Source: Paraburkholderia caffeinitolerans (GTDB lineage Bacteria; Pseudomonadota; Gammaproteobacteria; Burkholderiales; Burkholderiaceae). Taken from it: DNA of 64,000 bases. The notes beneath the pieces are model-generated. The model was not told the DNA's origin, ran no database searches, and saw nothing but the letters and a program-made list of their open reading frames with translations. Shown piece after piece: positions 1 to 9,000 of this stretch. Location of the stretch: assembly GCF_902859945.1 (NCBI RefSeq), contig NZ_CADIKL010000019.1, positions 62,001 to 126,000 on the forward strand, read 5' to 3'. The translations under genes were made by a program, and so were the position numbers. Each line of letters starts with the position of its first letter. The stretch's first letter is position 1.

Positions 1-1812
1 GCCATCATGATGCGTACCCAGCTCGCGCTCGCGTACAACGCGCCGGGCTACCTCCCGCCGCATCACTACGACCAGATCTTCACGGCGCACGGCGTGATCA
101 TGATTTTCTTCATGGCCATGGCCTTCATGGTCGGCCTGATGAACATCATCGTGCCGCTGCAGATCGGTGCGCGCGACGTGGCGTTCCCGTTCCTGAACTC
201 GCTGTCGTTCTGGATGACGGCCGTTGGCGCGGCCCTGCTGATGATCTCGCTGGTCGTCGGTGAATTCGCGCAGACCGGCTGGCTCGCGTATCCGCCGCTT
301 TCGGAGCTCGCATACAGTCCAGGGGTAGGCGTCGACTACTATCTGTGGGCGCTGCAGATCTCCGGTGTAGGCACGCTGCTGACCGGCGTGAACTTCTTCG
401 TCACCATCATCAAGATGCGTGCCCCCGGCATGACGATGATGAAGCTGCCGGTGTTCACGTGGACGGCGCTGTGCACGAACGTGCTGATCATGGCTTCGTT
501 CCCGGTCCTGACGATCGCGCTCGCGCTGCTCGGCCTCGACCGCTACATGGGCATGCACTTCTTCACGAACGACGGCGGCGGCAACGCCATGCTGTACCTG
601 AACCTGATCTGGGCCTGGGGTCACCCTGAGGTGTACATCCTGATCCTGCCGGCGTTCGGCATTTTCTCGGAAGTCGTTTCGACCTTCGCCAAGAAGCCGC
701 TGTTCGGCTACAAGGCAATGGTCTACGCGACCTGCGCGATCATGGTGCTGGCGTTCCTCGTGTGGCTGCACCACTTCTTCACGATGGGCTCGGGCGCCGA
801 CGTCAACGCGTTCTTCGGCATCGCCACGATGATCATCTCGATCCCGACGGGCGTGAAGATCTTCAACTGGCTGTTCACGATTTACCGTGGCCGCCTCGAG
901 TTCAACTCGGCCGTGCTGTGGACGCTCGGCTTCATGGTCACCTTCACCATCGGCGGCATGACCGGCGTGATGATGGCGATCCCGGGCGCGGACTTCGTGC
1001 TGCACAACTCGCTGTTCCTGATTGCTCACTTCCACAACGTGATCATCGGCGGCGTGCTGTTCGGCTACCTCGCCGGCATGAACTTCTGGTTCCCGAAGGT
1101 GTTCGGCTTCAAGCTCAACGAAAAGCTCGGCAAGCGCGCGTTCTGGTTCTGGCTCACGGGCTTCTATGTCGCGTTCACGCCGCTGTACGTGCTCGGCTTC
1201 ATGGGCGCCACGCGTCGTCTGAACCACTACGACAACCCGGCATGGCATCCGTGGATGCTGATCGCCTGGTTCGGCGCCGTGCTCGTGCTGATCGGCATCG
1301 TGCACCAGTTCGCACAACTGTACGTTTCGATCCGCGACCGCAACCTGCCGGAAAACCGCGACCTGACGGGCGATCCGTGGGGTGGCCGTACGCTGGAATG
1401 GTCGATCTCGTCGCCGCCGCCGTCGTATAACTTCCCGGTCATCCCGCACGTGAGCGAGCTCGACGAATTCGCGCACATGAAGGAAATGGGCCGCGAAACG
1501 CCGGACGTCGCGAACACGAAGTACACCGATATCCACATGCCCTCGAACACGAGCGCAGGCGTCTTTATCGGCTTCTTCAGCCTGGTGGTCGGCTTTGCTG
1601 GCATCTGGCACATCTGGTGGCTCATGATTGCGGCTTTCGTCGGCATTCTCGCGACGGCAATCGGCTACAGCTTCCAGAAGAACGAGGGTTACTACATCCC
1701 GGCCTCCAAGGTCCGGGCCGATGAAGAAGCGCGTAATCGCGCACTGGTCAAGGCGTTCGAAGACAAGCAGCGCCGTGGCAAGGTTGATGAAGCAGCACTG
1801 GAGGCCAACTGA
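1..1812 (+). CDS. cyoB: Cytochrome bo3 ubiquinol oxidase subunit I (5' partial)
   Basis: Catalytic heme-copper subunit of the quinol oxidase that reduces oxygen to water and pumps protons across the inner membrane. The frame is open to base 1, so the true start lies upstream; about 600 residues are visible against about 660 in the family. Heme and copper ligands are present: the low-spin heme histidine in TAHG, the cross-linked His-Tyr pair in GHPEVY, the copper histidines in WLHHFF, and the heme histidines in IAHFHN. Many membrane helices are visible. It is followed by cyoC with a one-base stop/start overlap, so translation is probably coupled. cyoA should lie just before the window. Confidence 0.97.
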   Translation, partial: AIMMRTQLALAYNAPGYLPPHHYDQIFTAHGVIMIFFMAMAFMVGLMNIIVPLQIGARDVAFPFLNSLSFWMTAVGAALLMISLVVGEFAQTGWLAYPPLSELAYSPGVGVDYYLWALQISGVGTLLTGVNFFVTIIKMRAPGMTMMKLPVFTWTALCTNVLIMASFPVLTIALALLGLDRYMGMHFFTNDGGGNAMLYLNLIWAWGHPEVYILILPAFGIFSEVVSTFAKKPLFGYKAMVYATCAIMVLAFLVWLHHFFTMGSGADVNAFFGIATMIISIPTGVKIFNWLFTIYRGRLEFNSAVLWTLGFMVTFTIGGMTGVMMAIPGADFVLHNSLFLIAHFHNVIIGGVLFGYLAGMNFWFPKVFGFKLNEKLGKRAFWFWLTGFYVAFTPLYVLGFMGATRRLNHYDNPAWHPWMLIAWFGAVLVLIGIVHQFAQLYVSIRDRNLPENRDLTGDPWGGRTLEWSISSPPPSYNFPVIPHVSELDEFAHMKEMGRETPDVANTKYTDIHMPSNTSAGVFIGFFSLVVGFAGIWHIWWLMIAAFVGILATAIGYSFQKNEGYYIPASKVRADEEARNRALVKAFEDKQRRGKVDEAALEAN

Positions 1813-2423
1813 TGTCGACGAATACAAGTGCGGCCGCGCTCGCGGCGCACGATCACCACGATCACCCGCCGTCGCATTCGGTGTTCGGCTTCTGGCTGTA
1901 CCTGATGACGGACTGCATTCTGTTCGGCTCGCTGTTCGCAGTGTTCGCCGTGATGCAGCACCAGTTCGCGGGCGGCCCGACCGGCAAGGACCTGTTCGAC
2001 ATTCCGGGCGTCGCGCTGGAAACGGCAGTGCTGCTGCTGTCGTCCATCACGTACGGCTTCGCGATGATCGGCGCGTACAAGAAGCGCACCGGCCAGGTGA
2101 TGTTCTGGCTGGCCATCACGTTCCTGCTGGGCGCGACCTTCCTGTACTTCGAACTGCATGAATTCGCGCACCTGATCGAAGAAGGTGCGGGCCCGCAGCG
2201 CAGCGCGTTCCTCTCGTCGTTCTTCACGCTGGTCGCCACCCACGGTATCCACGTGACGTTCGGCATGCTCTGGATGATCGTGCTGATGGTGCAGACCCTG
2301 AAGGCGCCGGAAATCGGCGAGCGCGAAATTCGCCGCTTGTCGTGCCTGAGCCTTTTCTGGCACTTTCTGGACATCGTCTGGATCTGCGTGTTCTCCTTTG
2401 TTTATCTTGCGAGCGTGATCTAA
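1812..2423 (+). CDS. cyoC: Cytochrome bo3 ubiquinol oxidase subunit III
   Basis: Small integral-membrane subunit of the bo3 oxidase, 203 residues, the usual family length. A histidine-rich N-terminus (AHDHHDHPP) precedes five hydrophobic segments typical of the COX3 fold. It supports assembly and stability of the complex and binds no metal. The ATG shares its A with the last base of the cyoB stop codon, and its own stop abuts the cyoD start with no gap, so it is an internal operon gene without its own promoter. Confidence 0.97.
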   Translation: MSTNTSAAALAAHDHHDHPPSHSVFGFWLYLMTDCILFGSLFAVFAVMQHQFAGGPTGKDLFDIPGVALETAVLLLSSITYGFAMIGAYKKRTGQVMFWLAITFLLGATFLYFELHEFAHLIEEGAGPQRSAFLSSFFTLVATHGIHVTFGMLWMIVLMVQTLKAPEIGEREIRRLSCLSLFWHFLDIVWICVFSFVYLASVI

Positions 2424-2753
2424 ATGAGTGCTCATTCCATCCACGAAGAAGAAAGCCACGGCAGCCTCGGCGGCTATCTGGCAGGTTTCGTCCTGGCGGT
2501 GGTGCTCACGGCCGCTTCGTTCTGGCTCGTGCTGCATGGCGGCTTCTCGCGCGAAACCGCGCTGCTCGGCCTTGCCGTGCTGGCGGTCGTGCAGATCCTC
2601 GTGCACCTCGTGTTCTTCCTGCACATGAACTCGTCGTCGAGCCAGCGCTGGAACGTGACCGCGTTCACCTATACGGTGCTGACGGTGTTCATCATCGTTG
2701 GCGGTACGCTGTGGGTCATGCATAACGTCGGCATGAACATGATGTCGCGTTAA
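2424..2753 (+). CDS. cyoD: Cytochrome bo3 ubiquinol oxidase subunit IV
   Basis: 109-residue membrane subunit with three predicted helices; the segment around LVHLVFFLHMNSSSS is characteristic of CyoD. It helps assemble the copper site of subunit I in the E. coli enzyme. The start directly follows the cyoC stop. A strong terminator lies about 50 bases after its stop. No cyoE (heme O synthase) follows, unlike the E. coli operon, so heme O synthesis must be encoded elsewhere. Confidence 0.96.
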   Translation: MSAHSIHEEESHGSLGGYLAGFVLAVVLTAASFWLVLHGGFSRETALLGLAVLAVVQILVHLVFFLHMNSSSSQRWNVTAFTYTVLTVFIIVGGTLWVMHNVGMNMMSR

Positions 2754-2802
2754 GCGCTTGTTTCGTTGCGTCCGGCTCTCGCGTCGGACATGACGGCAAG
2801 AC

Positions 2803-2837
2803 AACGCCGCCTGGGCTCACGCCCGGCGGCGTTTTTC
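2803..2837 (+). terminator. Rho-independent terminator of the cyo operon
   Basis: A 9-bp perfect stem (AACGCCGCC at 2803-2811 with GGCGGCGTT at 2825-2833) is followed by a run of T. It sits about 50 bases after cyoD and ends the operon. Confidence 0.9.
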
Positions 2838-2924
2838 ATTTCTGGACCTGGAGTTTCGTTTTGGAAATTTTGCGGGGCGGGGACTTTCCGATCGTGGAAG
2901 ACACTACGCCGCATGCGTGATTAC

Positions 2925-2939
2925 TAGACGACTGGTCTA
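2925..2939. promoter_or_regulatory. TetR-family operator, copy 1
   Basis: Inverted repeat TAGAC-N5-GTCTA located 23 bases before the start of the tetR gene. The identical 15 bases, including the spacer, recur at 3663-3677 before the DJ-1 gene. Position and symmetry point to autoregulation by the adjacent TetR protein. The dyad resembles operators known for NemR-type repressors (from memory). Confidence 0.8.
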
Positions 2940-2962
2940 TTCCGCCGGTAACATGGCAACCC

Positions 2963-3565
2963 ATGAACGCAGCGCCAGCCGTCGAAACTCGGCAACACAT
3001 CCTCGATACCGCCATGCCCATCTTGCTGGGCAAAGGTTTTTCGGCCGTGGGTCTCAATGAGATCCTCGCGGCTGCGGGCGTCCCCAAGGGGTCGTTCTAT
3101 CACTATTTCGGCTCGAAAGAAGCGTTCGGCGAGGCGTTGCTGGCGTCGTATTTCACCGAGTACGCGGAACGCCTCGCGGCGCAACTCTCGAGCGAGGCGG
3201 GTACGCCGGCCACGCGACTCATCGGCTATTTCGACGCGTGGCGCGTGGTGCAATGCGCGGACGGTCCGGACGGCAAGTGCCTCGCGGTGAAACTGGGCGC
3301 GGAGGTCAGCGATCTTTCGGAGCCGATGCGCGCGGTCCTGCGCCGTGGCACGGACGAGATCATCGGGCGCATCGCGGCATGCATCGAAGAAGGGCGTGCA
3401 GATGGGTCGCTCGCGGGCGTGAGCGACGCCGCCGTGACGGCGGCGGCTTTGTATCAGCTATGGCTTGGCGCGACGTTGATGGAGAAGATCCGCCGCGACC
3501 GCAGTCCGCTCGACGCCGCGATGGCGACTACGCGGCGGTTGTTGAATCTGCCGGCGGGCGATTGA
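2963..3565 (+). CDS. TetR/AcrR family transcriptional repressor (NemR-like)
   Basis: 200-residue one-domain repressor. The helix-turn-helix lies near residues 30-60 (GLNEILAAAGVPKGSFYHYFGSK is split here by family-typical positions of the recognition helix). The C-terminal domain carries cysteines, for example in QCADGPDGKCLAV; in NemR-type regulators cysteines sense electrophiles, which is suggested but not shown here. It is followed in the same direction by a DJ-1-type protein and an old yellow enzyme, the kind of targets NemR controls in E. coli. Identical dyads before this gene and the DJ-1 gene support control of both. Confidence 0.88.
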   Translation: MNAAPAVETRQHILDTAMPILLGKGFSAVGLNEILAAAGVPKGSFYHYFGSKEAFGEALLASYFTEYAERLAAQLSSEAGTPATRLIGYFDAWRVVQCADGPDGKCLAVKLGAEVSDLSEPMRAVLRRGTDEIIGRIAACIEEGRADGSLAGVSDAAVTAAALYQLWLGATLMEKIRRDRSPLDAAMATTRRLLNLPAGD

Positions 3566-3662
3566 TCGAACACGAGCCGGCGTTTCCCGGTAACAGGATT
3601 GCATTGAACCGGCGTTCTTGAGCGGGCGCCATGTAAAGGGGCCGTCTGGTACGGCCAGTTAA

Positions 3663-3677
3663 TAGACGACTGGTCTA
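3663..3677. promoter_or_regulatory. TetR-family operator, copy 2
   Basis: Exact second copy of the TAGAC-N5-GTCTA dyad, here in the 193-base gap between tetR and the DJ-1 gene and about 80 bases before the DJ-1 start. It indicates a second promoter repressed by the same TetR protein. Confidence 0.8.
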
Positions 3678-3758
3678 ATAGTGCGTTTATGGCGCGCTGT
3701 GCGGATCGGTTTTGCGAGGTGCGCAAGCACACGGGCATCACGGAAAAGAGGAATCTCG

Positions 3759-4442
3759 ATGAAGGTACTGATTGTCTTGACTTCGCACGAAGACCTCGGC
3801 AACACGGGCAAGAAGACCGGCTTCTGGCTCGAAGAATTCGCCGCGCCGTATTACGCGTTGCGCGACGCGGGGGCGCAGATCACGCTGGCTTCGCCCAAGG
3901 GCGGCCAGCCGCCGCTCGATCCGAAGAGCAGCGACCCCTCGGCGCAGACCGATGCGACGCGCCGCTTCGATGCCGACGCCGCCGCGCGCGCCGAGCTTTC
4001 CAATACGAAACGTCTCGCCGAAGTCGACGCGAGCGCGTTCGACGCCGTGTTCTACCCCGGCGGCCACGGCCCGCTGTGGGATCTCGCGGAAGATCCGGTC
4101 TCGATCGCGCTGATCGAGAAGACGATTGCGGCGGGCAAGCCGGTCGCGGCCGTGTGCCATGCGCCTGGTGTGCTGCGTCACGTGAGGGGTGCGGACGGCC
4201 AGCCGCTGGTGGCGGGAAAAGCGGTCACCGGCTTTTCCAATAGCGAGGAAGCAGCGGTGCAGTTGACCGAAGTGGTGCCGTTCCTTGTCGAGGACATGCT
4301 CAAGGAGAACGGCGGCAAGTACACGAAAGGCGCCGACTGGGCGCCGCACGTCGAGACCGACGGACTGCTCATTACGGGGCAAAACCCGGCTTCGTCGGAA
4401 CCGGTTGCCCAAGCGCTGCTTGTGGCGCTGCGCGACAAGTAA
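3759..4442 (+). CDS. DJ-1/PfpI (Hsp31-type) protein, likely glyoxalase III-like
   Basis: 227-residue class I glutamine-amidotransferase-like fold. The nucleophile elbow AVCHAPGVL puts the catalytic cysteine near residue 133 with His134 beside it, and the acidic partner lies in GFWLEE (Glu25/26). This pattern matches the Hsp31/glutathione-independent glyoxalase III branch, which converts methylglyoxal to lactate, rather than true amidotransferases. The ATG at 3759 is preferred over longer in-frame starts because it has a purine-rich SD (AAAGAGGA) and begins with the family-typical MKVLIVLTS. The operator at 3663-3677 suggests induction by reactive carbonyls through the upstream TetR regulator. 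Confidence 0.88.
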   Translation: MKVLIVLTSHEDLGNTGKKTGFWLEEFAAPYYALRDAGAQITLASPKGGQPPLDPKSSDPSAQTDATRRFDADAAARAELSNTKRLAEVDASAFDAVFYPGGHGPLWDLAEDPVSIALIEKTIAAGKPVAAVCHAPGVLRHVRGADGQPLVAGKAVTGFSNSEEAAVQLTEVVPFLVEDMLKENGGKYTKGADWAPHVETDGLLITGQNPASSEPVAQALLVALRDK

Positions 4443-4772
4443 ACAAGGACTGGCCGTGCCTGCAAAGGATTGCAGGCACTGCCAGTCCAACTTCGAGTTT
4501 CTTCATCGGATGCTTCCCACGCGAGTTGCATCCGGCGAATGCGCCGGTTTGCCCGTTGCGTGCTGGCGCTCAATCGATGCGAGCGGCGCGCTCCTCATGA
4601 CTGCCGCCATCCACCCCTGATCTCTATTTCCTTTCGGCAACGCGAGGGAATCCCGATTTTTCAACCCGACGCATACGCCACGCGTATTGCGTGCTTGCGT
4701 CAATCAGTAACCGTTACGTGACTGGAGCGAGCCACTAAGGTGGCGGCTCTGGTTGATACAGGAGAGCACTAG
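4443..4772. other. Gene-free stretch between DJ-1 and old yellow enzyme genes
   Basis: 330 bases without a credible gene. It holds the long hairpin at 4447-4488 and a perfect GTAAC-C-GTTAC dyad at 4707-4717, about 55 bases before the oxidoreductase start, which may be an operator. The dyad differs from the TAGAC-N5-GTCTA boxes, so the oxidoreductase may have separate control. Confidence 0.5.
4447..4488 (+). terminator. Long hairpin after the DJ-1 gene
   Basis: An 18-bp stem with one mismatch (4447-4464 with 4471-4488, six-base loop) starts four bases after the stop codon. The T-tract after it is poor (AACTTCGAGTTTC), so it could terminate weakly or act mainly as an mRNA-stabilising 3' structure. 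Confidence 0.6.
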
Positions 4773-5870
4773 ATGTCTGCATTGTTCGAACCGTTCAAGC
4801 TCAAGGGCGCAACGCTGCGCAACCGCATCGCCGTTCCGCCGATGTGCCAGTACATGGCCGTCGACGGCATGGTGAACGACTGGCATCACGTCCATTACGC
4901 GCAAATCGCGCGTGGCGGCGCGGGCCTCGTGATTGTCGAGGCCACGGCAGTCTCGCCGGAAGGCCGCATCACGCCGGGCTGCACGGGCATCTGGAACGAC
5001 GAGCAGGCCAAGGCCTTTGCGCCGACGGTTGCCGCAATCAAGGCGGCGGGCGCGGTGCCGGGCATCCAGATCGCGCACGCGGGCCGCAAGGCGAGCGCGC
5101 ACCGTCCGTGGGAGGGCGACGACCATATTGCCGAAGGCGATGCACGTGGCTGGCAGACGATCGCGCCGTCGCCGATCGAGTTCGGCGCGCATTTGCCGAA
5201 AGTCCCGCGCGCAATGACGCTCGACGACATCGCGCGCGTGCGCGAGGATTTCGTTGCGGCGGCCAAGCGTGCGCTCGACGCCGGCTTCGAATGGCTCGAA
5301 CTGCACTTCGCGCATGGCTATCTCGGCCAGAGTTTCTTTTCTGAACACTCGAACCAGCGCAATGACGCTTATGGCGGCAACCTCGAAAACCGCAGCCGTT
5401 TCCTTCTGGAAACGCTGGCCGCAGTGCGCAAGGTCTGGCCGGAGCACCTGCCGCTGACCGCGCGTTTCGGCGTGATCGAATACGATGGCCGCGACGAGCA
5501 AACGCTCGCCGAGTCGATCGAACTGGCCAAGGGTTTCAAGCGCGAAGGGCTCGACATGCTGGGCGTGAGCGTGGGCTTCTCCACGCCGGCAGCGCGGGTT
5601 CCCTGGGCACCGGCCTTTCTCGCGCCGCTCGCGCAGAAGGTGCGCCGCGCGGTGGGGCTGCCGGTGTCGTCGGCGTGGGGTATTGGCACGCCTGAGCTTG
5701 CGGAACGTTGCGTGGCTTCGGAGCAACTCGATCTGGTGATGGTTGGCCGCGCACATCTCGCGAATCCGCACTGGCCGTACTTCGCCGCGCAAGAGTTGAA
5801 GGTCGAGCGCGCCGCATGGACGCTGCCCGCGCCCTACGCGCATTGGCTCGAGCGCTACAAGGTGGGTTAA
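4773..5870 (+). CDS. Old yellow enzyme, NADH:flavin oxidoreductase (YqjM-like)
   Basis: 365-residue FMN-dependent ene-reductase of the thermophilic-like YqjM class. Diagnostic residues are PPMCQYMA with Cys25 and Tyr27, which tune the flavin in this class, and QIAHAGRKAS near residue 105. The TIM-barrel motif ELHFAHGYLGQSFFS and the arginine of RFGVIEYD are also present. Such enzymes reduce activated C=C bonds of enals, enones and quinones with NAD(P)H. SD GGAG precedes the ATG. Its neighbours fit electrophile detoxification. The natural substrate cannot be read from sequence. Confidence 0.92.
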   Translation: MSALFEPFKLKGATLRNRIAVPPMCQYMAVDGMVNDWHHVHYAQIARGGAGLVIVEATAVSPEGRITPGCTGIWNDEQAKAFAPTVAAIKAAGAVPGIQIAHAGRKASAHRPWEGDDHIAEGDARGWQTIAPSPIEFGAHLPKVPRAMTLDDIARVREDFVAAAKRALDAGFEWLELHFAHGYLGQSFFSEHSNQRNDAYGGNLENRSRFLLETLAAVRKVWPEHLPLTARFGVIEYDGRDEQTLAESIELAKGFKREGLDMLGVSVGFSTPAARVPWAPAFLAPLAQKVRRAVGLPVSSAWGIGTPELAERCVASEQLDLVMVGRAHLANPHWPYFAAQELKVERAAWTLPAPYAHWLERYKVG

Positions 5871-5875
5871 GCGGG

Positions 5876-5899
5876 CCGACCGGCAATATTGCCGATCGG
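5876..5899. repeat. 24-base palindrome before the SOS box
   Basis: CGGCAATATTGCCG at 5881-5894 is a perfect palindrome, extended on both sides by CCGAC and ATCGG with one mismatch. It begins seven bases after the oxidoreductase stop. It may be a short 3' hairpin or an operator; there is no T-run. Confidence 0.4.
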
Positions 5900-5927
5900 A
5901 AATCGAGCGGCGCACGCGTCCGGCGTG

Positions 5928-5943
5928 CTGTATAAACATACAG
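5928..5943. promoter_or_regulatory. LexA (SOS) box
   Basis: CTGT-ATAAACAT-ACAG matches the CTGT-N8-ACAG LexA consensus of gamma- and beta-proteobacteria with an AT-rich core. It sits 84 bases before the chosen uvrA start, so the large UvrA gene should be SOS-inducible. Confidence 0.88.
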
Positions 5944-6026
5944 TAGAATCTCGATCAAGACAGCCCGCACCGGGCTGCGAACCGCCGGGCGGCACCGCCC
6001 GGTCTCCCGCGTTTCATCCAGCCGGA

Positions 6027-9000
6027 ATGCCAGCGCAAGTGAGCGATAACCGATCCATTCGAATCCGCGGTGCCCGCCAGCACAACCTCAAGAATCTCGA
6101 CCTCGATCTGCACACCGGCCAAATGACGGTCGTCACCGGGCCGTCCGGCTCGGGCAAGTCCAGTCTTGTATTCGACACCCTCTACGCGGAAGGGCAGCGC
6201 CGTTACGTCGAAACCTTCAGTGCCTATGCGCGTCAGTTTCTCGACCGCATGGACCGGCCGCAGGTCGATCGCGTCGACGGCGTGCCGCCCGCCATCGCCA
6301 TCGACCAGACCAATCCGGTGCGCAGCTCGCGCTCTACGGTCGGCACGATGACGGAGCTTAACGACCATCTGAAGCTGCTCTACGCGCGCGCCGCGAATCT
6401 GTTCGACCGCGTGACCGCGCAGCCGGTGCGCCACGACACGCCCGAGACGATTTACGCGGAATTGCGCGCGCGCACAGCGGCGGGCGACCCGCGCCTGGTC
6501 GTGACGTTTCCGGTCGAACTGCCTGAGACGACTACCGAAGAGGAGGTCGCGCAATGGCTTTCCGCGAGCGGCTATACGCGCGTGCAGGCGCAGCGCGAAG
6601 TGAAAACCGCCGACGGCACGCGCAAGATGCTCGACGTGGTGGCTGACCGCTTCCGCTTGCAGAACGCCGAAAAGAACCGCGTGATCGAGGCGATTGAGGC
6701 TTCGCTCAGGCGCGGCGCTGGACGCGTGAACATTTATGTCGTATCGGAAACCGACGGCGCCGCCGACGTTTCCGATACGAAATCCGAGCCGCAGATCTGG
6801 CGTTTTTCCACCGGCCTCCATTGCCCCGACAGCGAGCTGCGATATGCAGATCCGCAGCCGGCGCTGTTCTCGTTCAATTCGGCCTACGGTGCGTGCGAGG
6901 TGTGCCGCGGCTTCGGTCGCGTGATCGGCGTCGACTGGGGGCTCGTGATTCCCGACGCGCGCAAGACGCTGCGCGGCGGCGCTATCAAGCCACTGCAGAC
7001 GCCTGCGTGGAAGGAGTGCCAGGACGACCTGATGCGCTACGCCGCCAAGGCCGGCATTCCACGCGATACCGCGTGGTCGGAACTGACGCAGGAGCAGCGC
7101 GACTGGGTGCTCGACGGCACTCCGGACTGGAAGGGCAGTTGGCAATCGCAGTGGTATGGCATCAAGCGGTTCTTCCAGTATCTGGAGTCGAAGGCGTACA
7201 AGATGCATATTCGCGTGCTGCTTTCGAAGTACCGCAGCTACACACCGTGTGAAACGTGCGGTGGCGCGCGCCTGAAAACGGAGGCGCTGCAATGGCGCCT
7301 CGGCACCGGCGAAAATGCCAGCGAAGTGCTCGCGCCCGAAGCGCGCTTCATGCCGCGCGGCGTGGAGTGGTCGCGCGCGCAGCTCGAAGCGCTGCCCGGT
7401 CTCACGCTGCATGATGTCATGCTGCTGCCAATTGAGCGCATTCGCCGCTTCTTCGACAGTCTTTCGCTATCGTCAGCACTGCTTGACGACGCGCTCAAAC
7501 TGCTGCTTGCCGAAGTGCGCACGCGGCTGAAGTATCTGTGTGACGTCGGGCTCGGCTATCTCACGCTCGACCGGCAGAGCCGCACGCTGTCGGGCGGCGA
7601 GGTGCAGCGTATCAACCTGACCACGGCGCTCGGCACGTCGCTCACGAAAACGCTGTTCGTGCTCGACGAGCCGAGCATCGGCCTGCATCCGCGCGACCTG
7701 AACCGTATCGTCGAAGCAATGCATCGCCTGCGCGACGCGGGTAACACGCTTGTGGTCGTCGAGCACGATCCCTCGGTGATGCTTGCCGCCGACCGCCTGA
7801 TCGACATGGGGCCCGGCCCCGGCGAGCGCGGCGGCACGATTGTCTACGACGGCACGCCTGACGACATTCGTTCGTCCGGCACCTTGACGGGCGAGTATCT
7901 GGGCGGCCACCGTGCTGTCGCCGACGCTTCTCACTGGGCGCGCCGTGCCGTCGATTCAAGCACCCCGCGCCTCGTGCTCGAAGGCGCGAGCGAGCACAAC
8001 CTGCGCGACGTCACGGTGGAAATTCCGCTGCAGCGACTCGTGTGCGTGACGGGCGTATCGGGCTCGGGAAAATCGACCCTGGTGCAGGACGTGCTGTATC
8101 CGGCACTCGCGCGCCATCTCGGCAAGGCGACCGAAGCGCCGGGCGTCTATCGCCAGTTGAGCGGCGCCGGGCAGATCAGCGACGCCGTGTTCGTCGACCA
8201 GTCGCCGATCGGCAAGACGGCGCGCTCGAATCCAGCCAGCTATGTAGGCGCGTTCGACGAGATTCGCAAGTTGTTCGCCAAGGCGCCGCTCGCGAAGCAG
8301 CGAGGCTACACGGCGGGTATGTTCAGCTTCAACTCGGGAGAGGGGCGTTGCCCGACCTGCGGCGGCTCGGGCTTCGAGCATATCGAAATGCAGTTCCTGA
8401 GCGACGTCTATCTGCGTTGCCCGGACTGCGACGGCAGCCGCTATCGCCCAGAAGTGCTCGAAGTGAAGATCGAGCGCGGCGGCCGCGCGCTTTCGGTGGC
8501 GGACGTGCTCGATCTCACCGTGAGCGAGGCAGCGCAGTGCTTCAGTGAGGATGCCGAAGTATTGCGCGTAATCCAGCCGATCGTCGACGTGGGCCTCGAA
8601 TACGTGAAGCTCGGGCAGCCTGTGCCGACGCTTTCGGGCGGCGAGGCGCAGCGCCTGAAGCTCGCGGGTTATCTCGCGGAAACGGCGCAGGCCAAAGGGA
8701 AGGAGAGCAAGGAAGCCGCGGTCGGCGGGCGCCTCTTCATGTTCGACGAGCCCACCACGGGCCTGCATTTCGACGACATCGCCAAGTTGATGCGCGCGTT
8801 CGGCAAGCTGCTCGCGGGCGGCCATTCGCTGCTCGTGATCGAGCATAACCTCGACGTGATCCGTGCCGCGGACTGGCTGATCGACCTCGGCCCCGAAGGG
8901 GGCGACGCGGGCGGCGAGGTGGTGTGCGTGGGCACCCCGGAAGATGTGATCGCGTGCCCGCGCTCGCATACGGGCGCGGCGCTCGAGCGTTATGAAGCCG

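Noticed and set aside
5889..6026. Longer N-terminus for the UvrA gene
   Set aside because: The extra 46 residues would begin before the SOS box and are Pro/Arg-rich with no UvrA similarity; the start at 6027 is preferred.
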